A stretch of 64,000 nt of DNA from Gnetum montanum (Eukaryota > Streptophyta > Gnetopsida > Gnetales > Gnetaceae), in NCBI GenBank assembly GCA_015680685.1, contig MNCI01003028.1, forward strand, positions 253,163-317,162. The letters are read 5' to 3'. The stretch's first letter is position 1. Each line of letters begins with the position of its first letter. The notes below the pieces were generated by a model. That model saw only the letters and a list, made by a program, of their open reading frames with translations. It was not told the origin of the DNA and did no database searches. Both the position numbers and the translations under genes were made by a program. This document shows positions 44,111 through 54,699 of the stretch, in pieces.

Positions 44111-44529
44111 ATGATCTACCTATAACGTCCAAACATTTTACATTGAACTTTTAAAACAATATATGGTGGAAAATTTAGAAGCAAACATGCAACTTGAGGA
44201 TTTTCTATTTGAGAAGCTAAAAGATCTCACATGCTTGACATAAATAAGGAAAGCCTTAACAAAAAAGTATGATTTCATCTTCTCAAAGAAAGACACAAGG
44301 AGGCACACTATTTAACAAGTTAGTAGTCTACAATCCTAAACAAGCTATTCCGAGGTTTTGGAAATGAACTATTCTTCTGCTCACTCTAAGTTGGCATTTA
44401 GAAAGGCTATGCAAGCCATCCCTAGAGTGCAATATCTTATTTTATATTAAACTTTGCATCTTTTAAATTGCTTTGAAGGTAATCATAAAAAGTTTTCTAC
44501 CTGAAATTCCCGCATGAAATTTAAATGTG
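44111..44529. other. Spacer, nothing recognised
   Basis: No domain recognised on either strand. It separates chromoviral gag from the GC-richer island to the right. Confidence 0.4.
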
Positions 44530-45980
44530 AATGATTCCAATCCGAAGAGGAAAAAAAAAAACAAACGGCAATGCGGCAGAATCACCATCTATGGGGAAAG
44601 GCAAAAGGCCAAAAAGCCTTGCAACAAAAGCCATCACGTGATAGCTTAATTCTCAAGCTCTAGGTACTGGTCCACTACACCCTTCGCTGCAGCGGGAATG
44701 TCTCTTCAAATCAACCGCCCACGCAAGAACCAACAATGACAACAACCATAAAGCAAAACTCTTCAGCCTTATCACAAAACAAAAAATAAAAATAAAAATA
44801 AAAAATAAAAACAACACAAACAAACAAAAAAAGCAGTCCAAATGAAAAAACACCATCATGATGATCTTGCGTGAAGATAGGGCAATGCTATGCTATGCTG
44901 CGATAAGCAAAACTAAGCAGAGAGTAGACTCACTAAAACAAGGAAGAAAGCAGAAGAAGAGAAGGCTCAACAGAGCTGAGCTATAATCAAAAGTTGAATG
45001 TGAATCTAATTTCTTTATTTTTGCTGATGTTGTTTCTGCTAATATGAGATGAGCAGTTACAGTCATCCAGGTCTGCATCCTGTTGATGTGGAGCCGCCTG
45101 AGCCTGTGCTTGCTGCGCCTACTTGCTTGCGTATGAAGGATTTATAGAGCATGCCTGTAACCTTGGGCAGCCTTCTCCTCTGCCTCGCATAGTTCTGATT
45201 TTCCGTCACTGCTTTCTCCATCATACTCTCCATCCCTGACTTGTCCTCTGTCACAGCTTTCTGTTATCTCTTTCCAGCGACTGTTCTACAATTCATTTGG
45301 AACTTATCATTGGGCCGATTCAGCATGCTTTCCTTTAAAAGGGCCGCACCTTTAACGTAGAAAGCAAAATCGCAAAAAGCAATGAAGCCGCTTGCAATGT
45401 GCAGCTCAGACCAAAGCGCAAGAATTTTAAGTCAGAAAATGAGGACTACCGTGATGTCCCCTGTGTCTAAAGCTTACTAGACGATCCACGCAATAGACAT
45501 GGTGAAAACACAGGAAGAGGATTTTGAAGAAGAGCATTGAGAATGAGGAAATGGAAAAGCATTTGCAGAGCTTTGAGATGCCTCTGCAATGGCATGGGTT
45601 CATTTCCAGTTGTCCTCGTTGGATGCTTGTGGTTCCTCCTACAGGCCACTCTTCCCACGCTACACGTTGCACATCTGCTTCTTCATGATGAAGCTATAGT
45701 TCTGGATCGATAGTCCCCTGTCTACAATGGTGGCTGCGTCTGGATCGATGAAGCCCACGAGGCCATTGCCATGGCGTACGCAGACCAGGATCTCCGGCAG
45801 TTTCTAAGCGATGGCATCTTGTGGCTCTACAGGATGGACCACCTTGACCAGTGTCCTCTGGTTTGCTAGGTGGCCACAAGATGCATAGAGGTGGTTTCAG
45901 GTGCCATGATGTTTCTGGAGAACGAGCAAGTTGTGGGCAGCAGTGGTTGACAGCGTCCAGAAGCATCCTTGTGTTTAATT
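44530..45980. other. GC-richer island of unknown origin
   Basis: Unlike its surroundings, this stretch has many CG and CAG-type words and balanced base use, especially 45050-45980. It contains a TCACGTGA palindrome at 44634-44641 (a G-box core), an A-rich AAAAT repeat near 44780-44830, and several short open stretches on both strands. On the minus strand one is at 45063-45254 (63 codons, Met/Glu start, then ARQRRRLPKVTGMLYKSF, Gly/Ser end). On the plus strand one is at 45714-45866 (VYNGGCVWIDEAHEAIAMAY), which after one TAG continues 26 codons. I recognise none. It may be a decayed host gene fragment or part of an unknown element. Confidence 0.35.
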
Positions 45981-47452
45981 CCTGCTTTTTGTTTTCTAAA
46001 TCCTAAAGTGATATTAATGTTAAGGTAATGCTTGTAACTTTGTTTAAAAAAAAAAAAAACTTACTATTGAAGAAGAAATGGGAACATTTGGCTATTTCCC
46101 TTTTATTCCTGTGGAAGTTATAACTTCCTATTATAGTCGCAACTAAAACTTCATGATATTTGTAACCAATTTTAATTTCTTATTATCAAGAAAACACTTG
46201 CTAACTATGGCTTGAATTTCTCATAACTTTCTATAGAAGTTATAACTTCTTATGGTAGTTATGAGTTAATATCCTAGATATTTGTCACACCCCTTAACTT
46301 TTCATGATAATTGTAACTACCTTGAAGTCACTATAAAAAGAGCTTCAAAGATAAAATGAAGAGGAGGAGATTTGGGTAAAGAAACTTGGAAATATATTGA
46401 AGATTGTAAAGTATGGCTTGCTAAAGGCATTAATTCAGCCACTTTGTTTTAATTTTGTAAGTTCTTTTCTTCCCATTTTGTCTTAGTTTTATAGCTAATG
46501 GTTTAGATAGTATCATGCTTGGCATTTAATTTTGAGATTTTTTAGGTTGCTTTTATAGCTCTATTTTCACTTAATTCAAGACTTTTATTCGGTTGCCATA
46601 AAAGAGCTTATGTAATCTTTGAAAAGCATCTTGAGCAATTTAATAGTAATGTCTCTATAAAATTTCCTATTTGAGTATAGAGGATCTAGAAAAATCTTTG
46701 ATACTTTGGGCTAACTTGAAATAGCTTCATTATTTTTAAAGCTTATGCATTGATATTTCGATCTTGAAATTGTCAAATTTTTTTGCTAGTTATATTGTTT
46801 TCAATTCTTGACAACTATTAACTAGCTAAACAAAAGCTTGTACTTCTTGTTTACAAAGCATTTTGGTAGTGTAATAAGATTGTCTTTTACAAAATTGCTT
46901 GTTGAACTTAAAGGGTTTGGACAATTTGTTATACTTAGATTAAACTGGAATAACTTTATTGTGAAGTGTTTTATCATGTTCAATTTATCTTGCCTAAATG
47001 TTTGAGATTCCACAAAAATTTGTTTTTCTTTCTTTTCTATTTCTAAAATCCTTTGAATCTCACTCTATTTCTAGTTTTCTTGTGGAACTTTCTCTCTAAG
47101 GAAAATTAGGTGTAGATTATGGTAGAATCGTGCTTAAGCATTTTTGTGAAATTTTATTTTTTTCAAGTAGCATACTATAGGGGCTATATAGATCAAGTTA
47201 CTTGACAAAATAGGGATTTTTAATGACTAACAGTATTCGACAAAGTTAGCTGAATGTTTGTTATAATAGCTAGTTACAGTTTCGTACGTGAACTCAACCT
47301 TTTTAATATTCATAGTAGCAAACACACATATCTACAATTAGTTTTCTTTATGACCACTCACTTTATTTGGAGATGTTTAGGCCTTGGCTTTTCCAAAAGA
47401 TCAACAAGCACCTAAACCTAAGTTTGAAGGAACACCTTTGTTTCCCATGATC
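45981..47452. other. AT-rich spacer, nothing recognised
   Basis: Contains repeated GAAGTTATAACTTC-like words at 46110-46260 and CTATAAAAAGAG at about 46331, which could be a TATA box, followed by no recognisable gene. It lies between two parts of a chromoviral gag on the minus strand, so it and the island may be an insertion. Confidence 0.35.
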
Positions 47453-48118
47453 CTAGTTGTGAGACCTCGAGGGTAAATGTTGGTAGTCCAAATTGCTAAT
47501 ACTTTCATAACCTTGGGACAACTTTTTCCACCAAGTAGAATTCATTCCTTCTAATTTGGATTTAGTAATAGGTACCATCAAGTTATTTAGTACTTCTTCC
47601 AATTCAAAGTCCTTATTGAGTGCCTTCAACAAACTTGAAAAAGCATTAGTACCATCTATACCATTAAAAGTATTTATCTGAATGTACAAAAGTTTGGTAG
47701 CATTATGGAATGCTCTTGGAAGTCTTGCCTCATCTTCCTCAATAGGGAAGAAGTAGTAATCACTATTGGAGCCCTCAAAATTTTCATATGAAGAATAGGA
47801 TTTTCTCCAATTAGAATTTTTAACTAATGGGTTTCTACTCTTCCATAATTGGACTAACCTTCATCATCCTCATCTCCACTAGGTTGTAAAACTTCTTGGT
47901 CTAATTATGAATGCTCATCTCCTCTACATGTTGGGATATGGCTAGGTTTGGCATTCCTATCTACCTTTGCACTAATTTCATTCAACCAAGCAACCATTAG
48001 TTAGAAGGTAAACTTCATTCTCTCCATGTTCTTGTTTAGAGCTTTACCTTGTTTATTCTTAAGTACCATCTAAACTAGACAAATTCCTTAACCAAATCCA
48101 AGCAATAATCAATCAAAA
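47453..48118 (-). pseudogene. Chromovirus X2: gag N-terminal part
   Basis: The open stretch 47453-47689 (78 codons) holds INTFNGIDGTNAF, then a helix, then LEGMNSTWWKKL, the pattern of a chromoviral capsid start (F-x-G followed by L-x-G-x-A-x-x-W-W). Upstream to 48118 the frame is lost, but the region lies directly after a tRNA-Met-type primer site, as gag should. The continuation of gag is probably the fragment at 43.4-44.1 kb. Confidence 0.55.
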
Positions 48119-48130
48119 GCTCTGATACCA
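48119..48130 (-). other. Primer-binding site, tRNA-Met type
   Basis: TGGTATCAGAGC on the minus strand, the exact 12-base site complementary to initiator tRNA-Met, used by many plant chromoviruses and copia elements. Chromoviral gag lies just downstream. Confidence 0.8.
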
Positions 48131-48346
48131 ATAATTAGCTAGAGTAGGTTCACTACAGTATTAAATCATCTTCCAACCCTAAATCTAGATATTATGAAAA
48201 GATAATTAATTTGCTGGAACATGAGAAAACTAGCTAACTTCAATGATTCAAAAAGAAGATTACAATAGGATTTCATACCCTACAAAATATCCAAAACCTC
48301 TTTAAGTACTCAAACAATGTTGCAAAGCATAAGGCTCTAAAATTGT

Positions 48347-49104
48347 TGATGAGTGGCAAGGTACCCCTACACTCAACCATACGAATACGAGTGTTTCACA
48401 CACAATTCGGTCGAACTTTGCAGATGGACTAGTTGTGGTATTTAGATAGTTATCCTTAGGTCGTAGTTCGTTGTCTTCCCACCTGGACTAGTATTAGCTT
48501 TGTCACGTATGGTTTAGTCCAGAGTGAGGTGTATGATGTGTTCCTATGCTATAATGGAAGGTAATATTAACTAAGCTAAGAGAGGAAGGGTGAGAGAGAA
48601 TCTAAACTAGCTTAAGTGTGATGAGCATCCATTCCTTAATCATCTGTATACATCCTAAACTTTGTGCACAAATGCCATTGGGATTACCAAGTAGTCACAC
48701 TTAAATGGTCGTGATTAAGTTGTACTCATTCCGCGTTACTAGGAGATAAGGGTGAAGAGAGATTAATTATCTAGGAAAGCATTTAAACATTAACAGTAAT
48801 TAATTCCTATTTAGCTTAGTCCATATGCTGCAAGGTTTATCAGAAAGTTTGTCTTTATTGTCGTACACAAATGTGTGCTTAGGTACAATTTGCTCGAGTA
48901 GAGACTCGTTCACTTTAAGACTCCTACTATGGGCACATGGAAATTATTCTAACTCTGGAATGGTAAAACTGCTATAGTTTGGCTAAGGGACTAGATCTAG
49001 ATAAGTGAACAAGGGAAAGTCACCTCTTATTTATAGATGTTGCAGCAAGCTACAATAGCACGTACACGATATCGCTAGGGCGGATGCGATATCGTAGCTC
49101 ATCA
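48347..49104 (-). repeat. Solo LTR D of the A-F superfamily (758 bp)
   Basis: On the plus strand it reads from TGATGAG to CTCATCA in reverse orientation: TATA box, GATATC sites and the TAGGAGTC...GGCACA words all appear as complements. No primer site follows the inner edge and no internal region is present. The flanking pentamers are ATTGT and ACTAT, matching at 3 of 5 with two transitions, so a decayed target duplication is possible but not proven. Confidence 0.85.
49028..49093 (-). promoter_or_regulatory. GATATC sites and TATA box, solo LTR D
   Basis: On the minus strand, GATATC at 49088-49093 and 49068-49073 (20 apart), then TATAAATA at 49028-49035. The order and spacing match the plus-strand LTRs. 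Confidence 0.65.
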
Positions 49105-50128
49105 ACTATATAATGGTTATACTAAATCTAAGACACAACTAATAGAGAGTCTCTCACACAACCTAGGATTGAGATCTCCACTCATAAGACTCAAGAGATA
49201 TTAAGCCAACACTCATTCTATTAACCAAGATCTACAAACACACTAGTGCACTCTTCACATATGTCTTCATGACATCTCTCTATCCCACAAGCATTAAACA
49301 CAATTCATATTTATTAACAAGACAAAAAATTCCTAGGAAACCTTTCTCAAGCTTAACTTGGAGTTTTCATATGGTTTCTATCTTTCTTCCACCTTTTCTC
49401 GACTATTTTCAAACTTGAAATGACAATTTTGAAAGTTTTCCTCCCTCTTCGAGCCATTTCTAATCTTTCTAGAATGTCTTGCTGAGAAACTAGTCAATTC
49501 TAGTGAGATGTCTCACTTCTAACTTACACTATAGCTACTATATCCCAAAACTTCTACAAACATCTTAGCTGTAACATCTCCATACTTTTGAAATGCCTTG
49601 TTTGATGTTTGATACATCTCATGTATTTTTAAGACATCTTGCCTAAGACATCTATCAAAATTCCTAGACATCTTCTTCAATCTCTCAACTTGACCTAGAC
49701 ATCTCTTGTCTCTTGAGATGTTTCTCTTAAGAGGCTAAATCTTAGATGACATAACTCAAAAAACTCCAAGATGTCTCCATAGAGCCCAAAGCTTGCAAAA
49801 ATGGAAATGTAGGGAAAGAATATGGGAATTGAAAGAGGTGTCTCTATATCATCTCTTCCATCCTTTAAAAAGTAAACCCATGTGAATAAGGGAGTAGGGA
49901 TTAAAGTGATTCCCCACTTATGAAGTTTAGTCTCATGGACCCATACAACATCATCTATAAACTAATCCTTCCATAGAATAAGTACTCATGCCTCTTCACT
50001 CTTCAACTACTTGAGACTTCCCTTCTATTGAGTGCAATTTTTTGAATGCTTGAATTAATTAATAGCCCTCTTCAACTTGTTAATACTACCATATAAGGTA
50101 TCCTCATCAACTAAGCCATGATAGTGTA

Positions 50129-52795
50129 TGTTACATCCCATCTAGAGATAATAGGTATGGTCATTTGCTTATGAGTTATACATTACATGTGGAGTCCTAG
50201 TGGGTTTTTGGGGATGAGTCAATGTATTTTATATATTATGAGGCTTCATTTTTATGTTATTATTATGTTGTCTTACATGCTTAACTAACATGATTATGTA
50301 CACTAGCCCTGTGTGATGTGTTAAATAGGTGATGTTGCTGGTAGGGGTGTTAGATTGGGGTACAAGAGCACCTATCTGATATGTTTTAATGCTCTATGTG
50401 TGATTTTGGTATGTAGGCATTTATACTATAACACTATGTTGTGTGATGTTTAGGTGTGGTTTTGGCATGTGAATGTGTAGAGCATATGTTAAGAATTTTG
50501 TAAGTTCAAACAGATTTTGATTTGGAGTCCTAGTGTGTTCATTACACATGATTAAAATTTATAGTATTAGTTGTGGAGACAAAAATAAAAATAACTTATG
50601 AAAATTGTTCCTTAAAAAATATAATAAATAATCCAAATGAAAAAAAAAAGAGAGAAAAAGTAACTCACGTGACTTAGGGAAGGCACATTGCTAGTTTTCT
50701 TTGGTTTTAACAAAACATAAAGTAAACATATAAGTTTTATATTATTTTTTCCATCACCTTACCACTGCTTATAGAAGAAATTGGTTGTGGTTTTTGTTTT
50801 TCTTTTCTGTTCGTAGAAACAAAAATGCACAAGAGTATATTTTCTTCCATTTTTCTCTCTCTCTTCTTTTTTCTAGCTTCTAAGCCTTGTGGATGATTTT
50901 TGCTTACTTTGAACCTGGATTTGAGATTGCTGCAATCACATCTACAAAACTTGTTGGGATAAAAATGAAGTCCTGCTAGATTTTTGAGGATTTTCTACTT
51001 GTTTTAGCCTTTCTACCTAACAATTATAATTGGTGGATTGCCTTTACCTTTCCCTTGTATTTTTGTGCTGGATTAGTGTATATGATTATGTGATGTGGGC
51101 ATGTGAGGCAAATAGATCAAGGATTAAGCTTGGACATGTTATTTTGTCTATTTGGTTACAAATTGTGGATTAATATATATGTAATATATGAGATGATGTG
51201 GACTTGTATCATAGGATACGTGGTGTTGATGAGACTCGTATGACTAGAATATGTTATTTGTGGGGGCCTATTGGGGCATGAGCATTTTTGGGTGTTCCAA
51301 TCCTTTATGGGGTAATTAAATATTATTTTATTAATTAAACTTTGAACATGCATAACTTTGTTTCCAAGAGTCCAATTTAGGTAAAATTAGTGTTGTTGGG
51401 ATCATTTTGGAAAGTACTTTATAATCGTGGAATTAGTTTTCTCTTTGGGCATATCTCATTTAGAAGGTTATTATAGTGGTCATTTGTATGGAAGTATGTG
51501 TCTTTTGAGAAATATGGTATTGTTTTGTCATATCAAGGTATTCATGTTGTTTTGTTGCATCATGGTATTATTTTCATGGAATGACTATAACTATTAGAAA
51601 TGGATCTATGTGGTTATGTTTGTTTAGGTGTGTTATGCTTATGACATGTGTTGGCTTAAGCTAGCTAAATTGTGTATATGTTTTTGCGATGATGCTTGTG
51701 ATAGTCATTGGTAGGTGGTGCTAGCATGAGGGTGTGGACCGGTTAGTGATGAGGCACCTTGGAGGTAGTATGGATTGACCCCCACTGTGATGCATCAATG
51801 AAGCTCCTATCTCAGGCCTCATCTTGAGAGTTGGAGAGCATAGGTGTGTTCATCCCTATGGTTGGTTCATGGCATAGGTGTTTTTGTCACTATCGCCAAT
51901 CCTCCAAAAGGCTAGTGGTTGTGGGTCATAGGTTGATGGACCCTAGCACCAGTTGGATAAATAGAAAACTAATAAAAGACCTATAGGCAATGGTTATTAT
52001 GAGTACTCATAGTAACATTTCACATGCTACACTAAGCACGAATATGCTAGCAGCCACATGGGCTATGTATGTGATAATATTGGTTTGTAAGTCATATCAT
52101 TGAGAATAGGTGTTCTATTTGGATTATGATTATGTGGTTCATGGACTATTTATGGTATATCTTGGGTATGATGACATAGGCATGATAGATGATGTTGGAC
52201 CATGGCTTTGTCTGTGCTTGTATGATAGTATGTTAGCTTTATGGATGATATGGTGTGTGTTTTTTTGTGCATGGATAAGACTAACAGTGGTTGTAGGTTG
52301 CCTTGTACCCCCACTTCTCTCCTCTTGTGCTACACTTATCTACCATCAAGCAAGGGAAATGTGAACCCTTCCCACTCATTTGTGTACTAACTTGATTTAA
52401 TTATAGGTGAAAGGCATAGGAGCCTAGACAAGCATAGGGAGAGAGAGAGTAGAGGAGGGAAAATTCTTCAGTGCTTGGTTACTATATATTTTCATGTAGA
52501 GTAGTATGGACTAGATGTCCTTGTATGAAACTCTCTATACTTTTCTATATATGATGACGAGGTTTATGTGTTTTTGTATTTAGCAAAGTAGTGTATAGTT
52601 TTCTTTATATAGAGACATGCATTTTTATAATGTGATATGTATGTTAATTTCTTGGTGTGGTAGGAAAGTTCTGTACCATTTGACCTTTCTTATTATCATG
52701 TATTCTACACATGATTGGTTCTAATTATCATGCTTCCATTCTAAGATTACTTAATCCTAGGCATCACCCTACCCTAGCTAGGGTGGGATGTTATA
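50129..52795. repeat. Long solo LTR (2667 bp)
   Basis: Termini TGTTACATCCCA and TGGGATGTTATA form an inverted repeat with two mismatches. The perfect 5-base duplication GTGTA stands on both sides (50124-50128 and 52796-52800). No coding domain lies inside; the 84-codon frame at 52110-52364 resembles nothing. Length and termini fit the long LTRs of Tekay/Del-type chromoviruses. Orientation is not settled. Confidence 0.75.
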
Positions 52796-52879
52796 GTGTA
52801 CAAGATCTAAAACATTAAATACAAAATACATACTAACATCATTTAGTAAATCAATCTTAAAAGTATTATCATTAATCTT

Positions 52880-53736
52880 AGCATTAATTCTAAAAGATCC
52901 CATCTTTCTAGCTTTGAACTTGAAGAACCTGATACATCTCAACTACTTTTTATTCAAGTGCATCTAAACCAAATTACCAATAGTAAAATCTAGCTTCCTT
53001 TTTATTTAATTCCTCTTGAGGACTCTTTCTTCAACTTTCTTCTGAAGATTTGATTTGACATGTGCATGTAGATCCCTCATCTCTTGTACAGAATCATCAC
53101 TGCATTGAGTTTCATCATGAAAGCTCTTCAAGGTATCCACCATCTTTGGATGAAATCCATAGTTCACCTCAAATGGGCTTTTATCAGTACTAACATGAAA
53201 AGCATTATTGTATAAAAACTCAACATGACACAAAAAAATTTTCCACTTGTTTGGCTATCACCATACAAACATCTCAATATGTTTAGCACAAATTTATTTA
53301 CCACCTCCATTTAACTATAAGATTGTCGACGATATGCACTAGAAAAAAAATAATTTTATCTATAAATGTTTTCAAAAGGACCTTCAAAAATGACTAGTGA
53401 ATTTGGAGTCTCTATCATTAACAATATTCAAAGGAATTCCATTCAACTTCATAACATGATTGAAATAAATTTTGCAACATGAGAAGCATCACTCATCCTT
53501 TTGCATGGAATGAAGTGTCTCATCTTAGAGAACCAATCCAAAACAAAATAATTACGTATTTTCTACTTTTGGATTTTGGAATACCACTCCCAACATCCAT
53601 AGATACACTTTTTTATGGATCGTTGGGAATTGGAAAACGCATATAATGTCCATTGACTCATTTACCTCCTTTCAATTTTTGATAACTCATATACTTCTTC
53701 ATAAATTTCAAAACTTCAGTTCCCATGCTAGGCTAG
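52880..53736 (-). pseudogene. Chromoviral (CRM/Galadriel-like) integrase, cut by element E
   Basis: On the minus strand: FSKMRHFIPCKRMSDASHVA near 53470-53530, then GIPLNIVNDRDSKFTSHFW near 53380-53440 with the second catalytic Asp, then SSAYRRQS and MEVVN near the Glu site. The open stretch 53006-53233 holds FLYNNAFHVSTDKSPFEVNY and GFHPKM. The motifs match CRM/Galadriel-type chromoviruses. The N-terminal part is missing because element E begins at 53737. It may belong to the element whose LTR lies at 48.1-50.1 kb. Confidence 0.8.
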
Positions 53737-54592
53737 TTATGAGCCACAATATCAGGTATGCGATATCACATCTGCGATATTGGGTACATGATATCAAAGC
53801 CTTCCAAGTGATATCAGGCATCCAATATCGGGGCCTGTCTTGTCACCTATAAATAAGAGTGGACGCACTTGGTTTGAGTATTTTTTGTTGAGTAGTTTGT
53901 TAATTAGTATTAGCCCCTTACCTAAACACTTGCCTTTTCTCCCTCTCAAAGTTAGAATTATTTTTTTGTGCCCACAGTAGGAGTCATAAAGTGAATGAAT
54001 CCTCATTCAAGCATTGTGTACCTAAGCACACCTTATGTATGACAATAAAGACGAACTTTGTGATAAACCTTGTAGCATCCAGAATAGATTAATTAATGTT
54101 AATTGTAGTTATTTAATTCCTTCCTTAGTTAATTAATGTTTTCTCTCTCACCCTATAACTCTCATAAGTAAGCACACTTAGTACGATTACTTTGATCATG
54201 TGGTAATGCTTGGTAACCCAGTAACAATTAGTGTTTGGTAATCCTAGAAGTGTTGCACTGGTTCAGGATGTGTACAAAAAGTGAGAATGGATGTCTTTAG
54301 TAGGACTAATTAAAGCATAGTTGAGTAGTTAAATTAAATTAGTTACTTAGTTATCTCTCTCCTCCCTTTGTAGCATCAATCCATAAAACATAAAAATATA
54401 TAAAAATCATATACCTCAAGTTTACTTAACCATACAATCATGCTATACAAGAAAGCTTGGGAAGACAACGATTGACTAACCCATCCTTGTTCCACAAAAG
54501 TGCATAAGCACTTAGTCCTTGAAATTCGAATGGATGATGCGTGGATGCTCGTATTCATATGGTTGAGTGTAGGGATACCTCGCTACTCATCA
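53737..54592 (+). repeat. Element E 5' LTR (856 bp)
   Basis: Starts TTATGAG (TGATGAG with one change) and ends CTCATCA. It has a GATATC-type array, TATAAATA at 53847-53854 and the TAGGAGTC word. It is closest in layout to the LTR of element A. Confidence 0.85.
53748..53854 (+). promoter_or_regulatory. GATATC-type array and TATA box, element E 5' LTR
   Basis: Six sites: AATATC 53748, GATATC 53762, GATATT 53776, GATATC 53790, GATATC 53810, AATATC 53823. Spacings are 14, 14, 14, 20, 13. TATAAATA follows at 53847-53854. Confidence 0.65.
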
Positions 54593-54593
54593 T

Positions 54594-54611
54594 TCGTGTC
54601 GTTGCCGAGGA
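54594..54611 (+). other. Element E primer-binding site, mutated
   Basis: TCGTGTCGTTGCCGAGGA differs from the tRNA-Asp-type site at four positions. It lies one base after the LTR end. Confidence 0.7.
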
Positions 54612-54699
54612 CTTTGTTAATTGTGTGCTAATTAGAACTTAGAAAATCCTTCTCATCATTGAAATGAATCCTTAGGGTTGGTTACAAGGAAAATAATAA

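Larger units (their letters stand above)
48131..50123 (-). repeat. Chromoviral LTR, split by solo LTR D
   Basis: Adjacent to the primer site on its 5' side, so this should be LTR sequence. It is interrupted at 48347-49104 by solo LTR D. The part at 49105-50123 is non-coding with a cluster of AGACATCT words between 49470 and 49780. The outer end is not determined; the chromoviral integrase at 52.9-53.7 kb lies beyond it on the same strand. Confidence 0.45.

Noticed and set aside
44653-44859. 68-codon minus frame with hydrophobic run
   Set aside because: The hydrophobic stretch comes from an AAAAT-type simple repeat; no gene evidence.
52110-52364. 84-codon frame within the long solo LTR
   Set aside because: LTRs of this type are non-coding and the translation resembles no protein I know.
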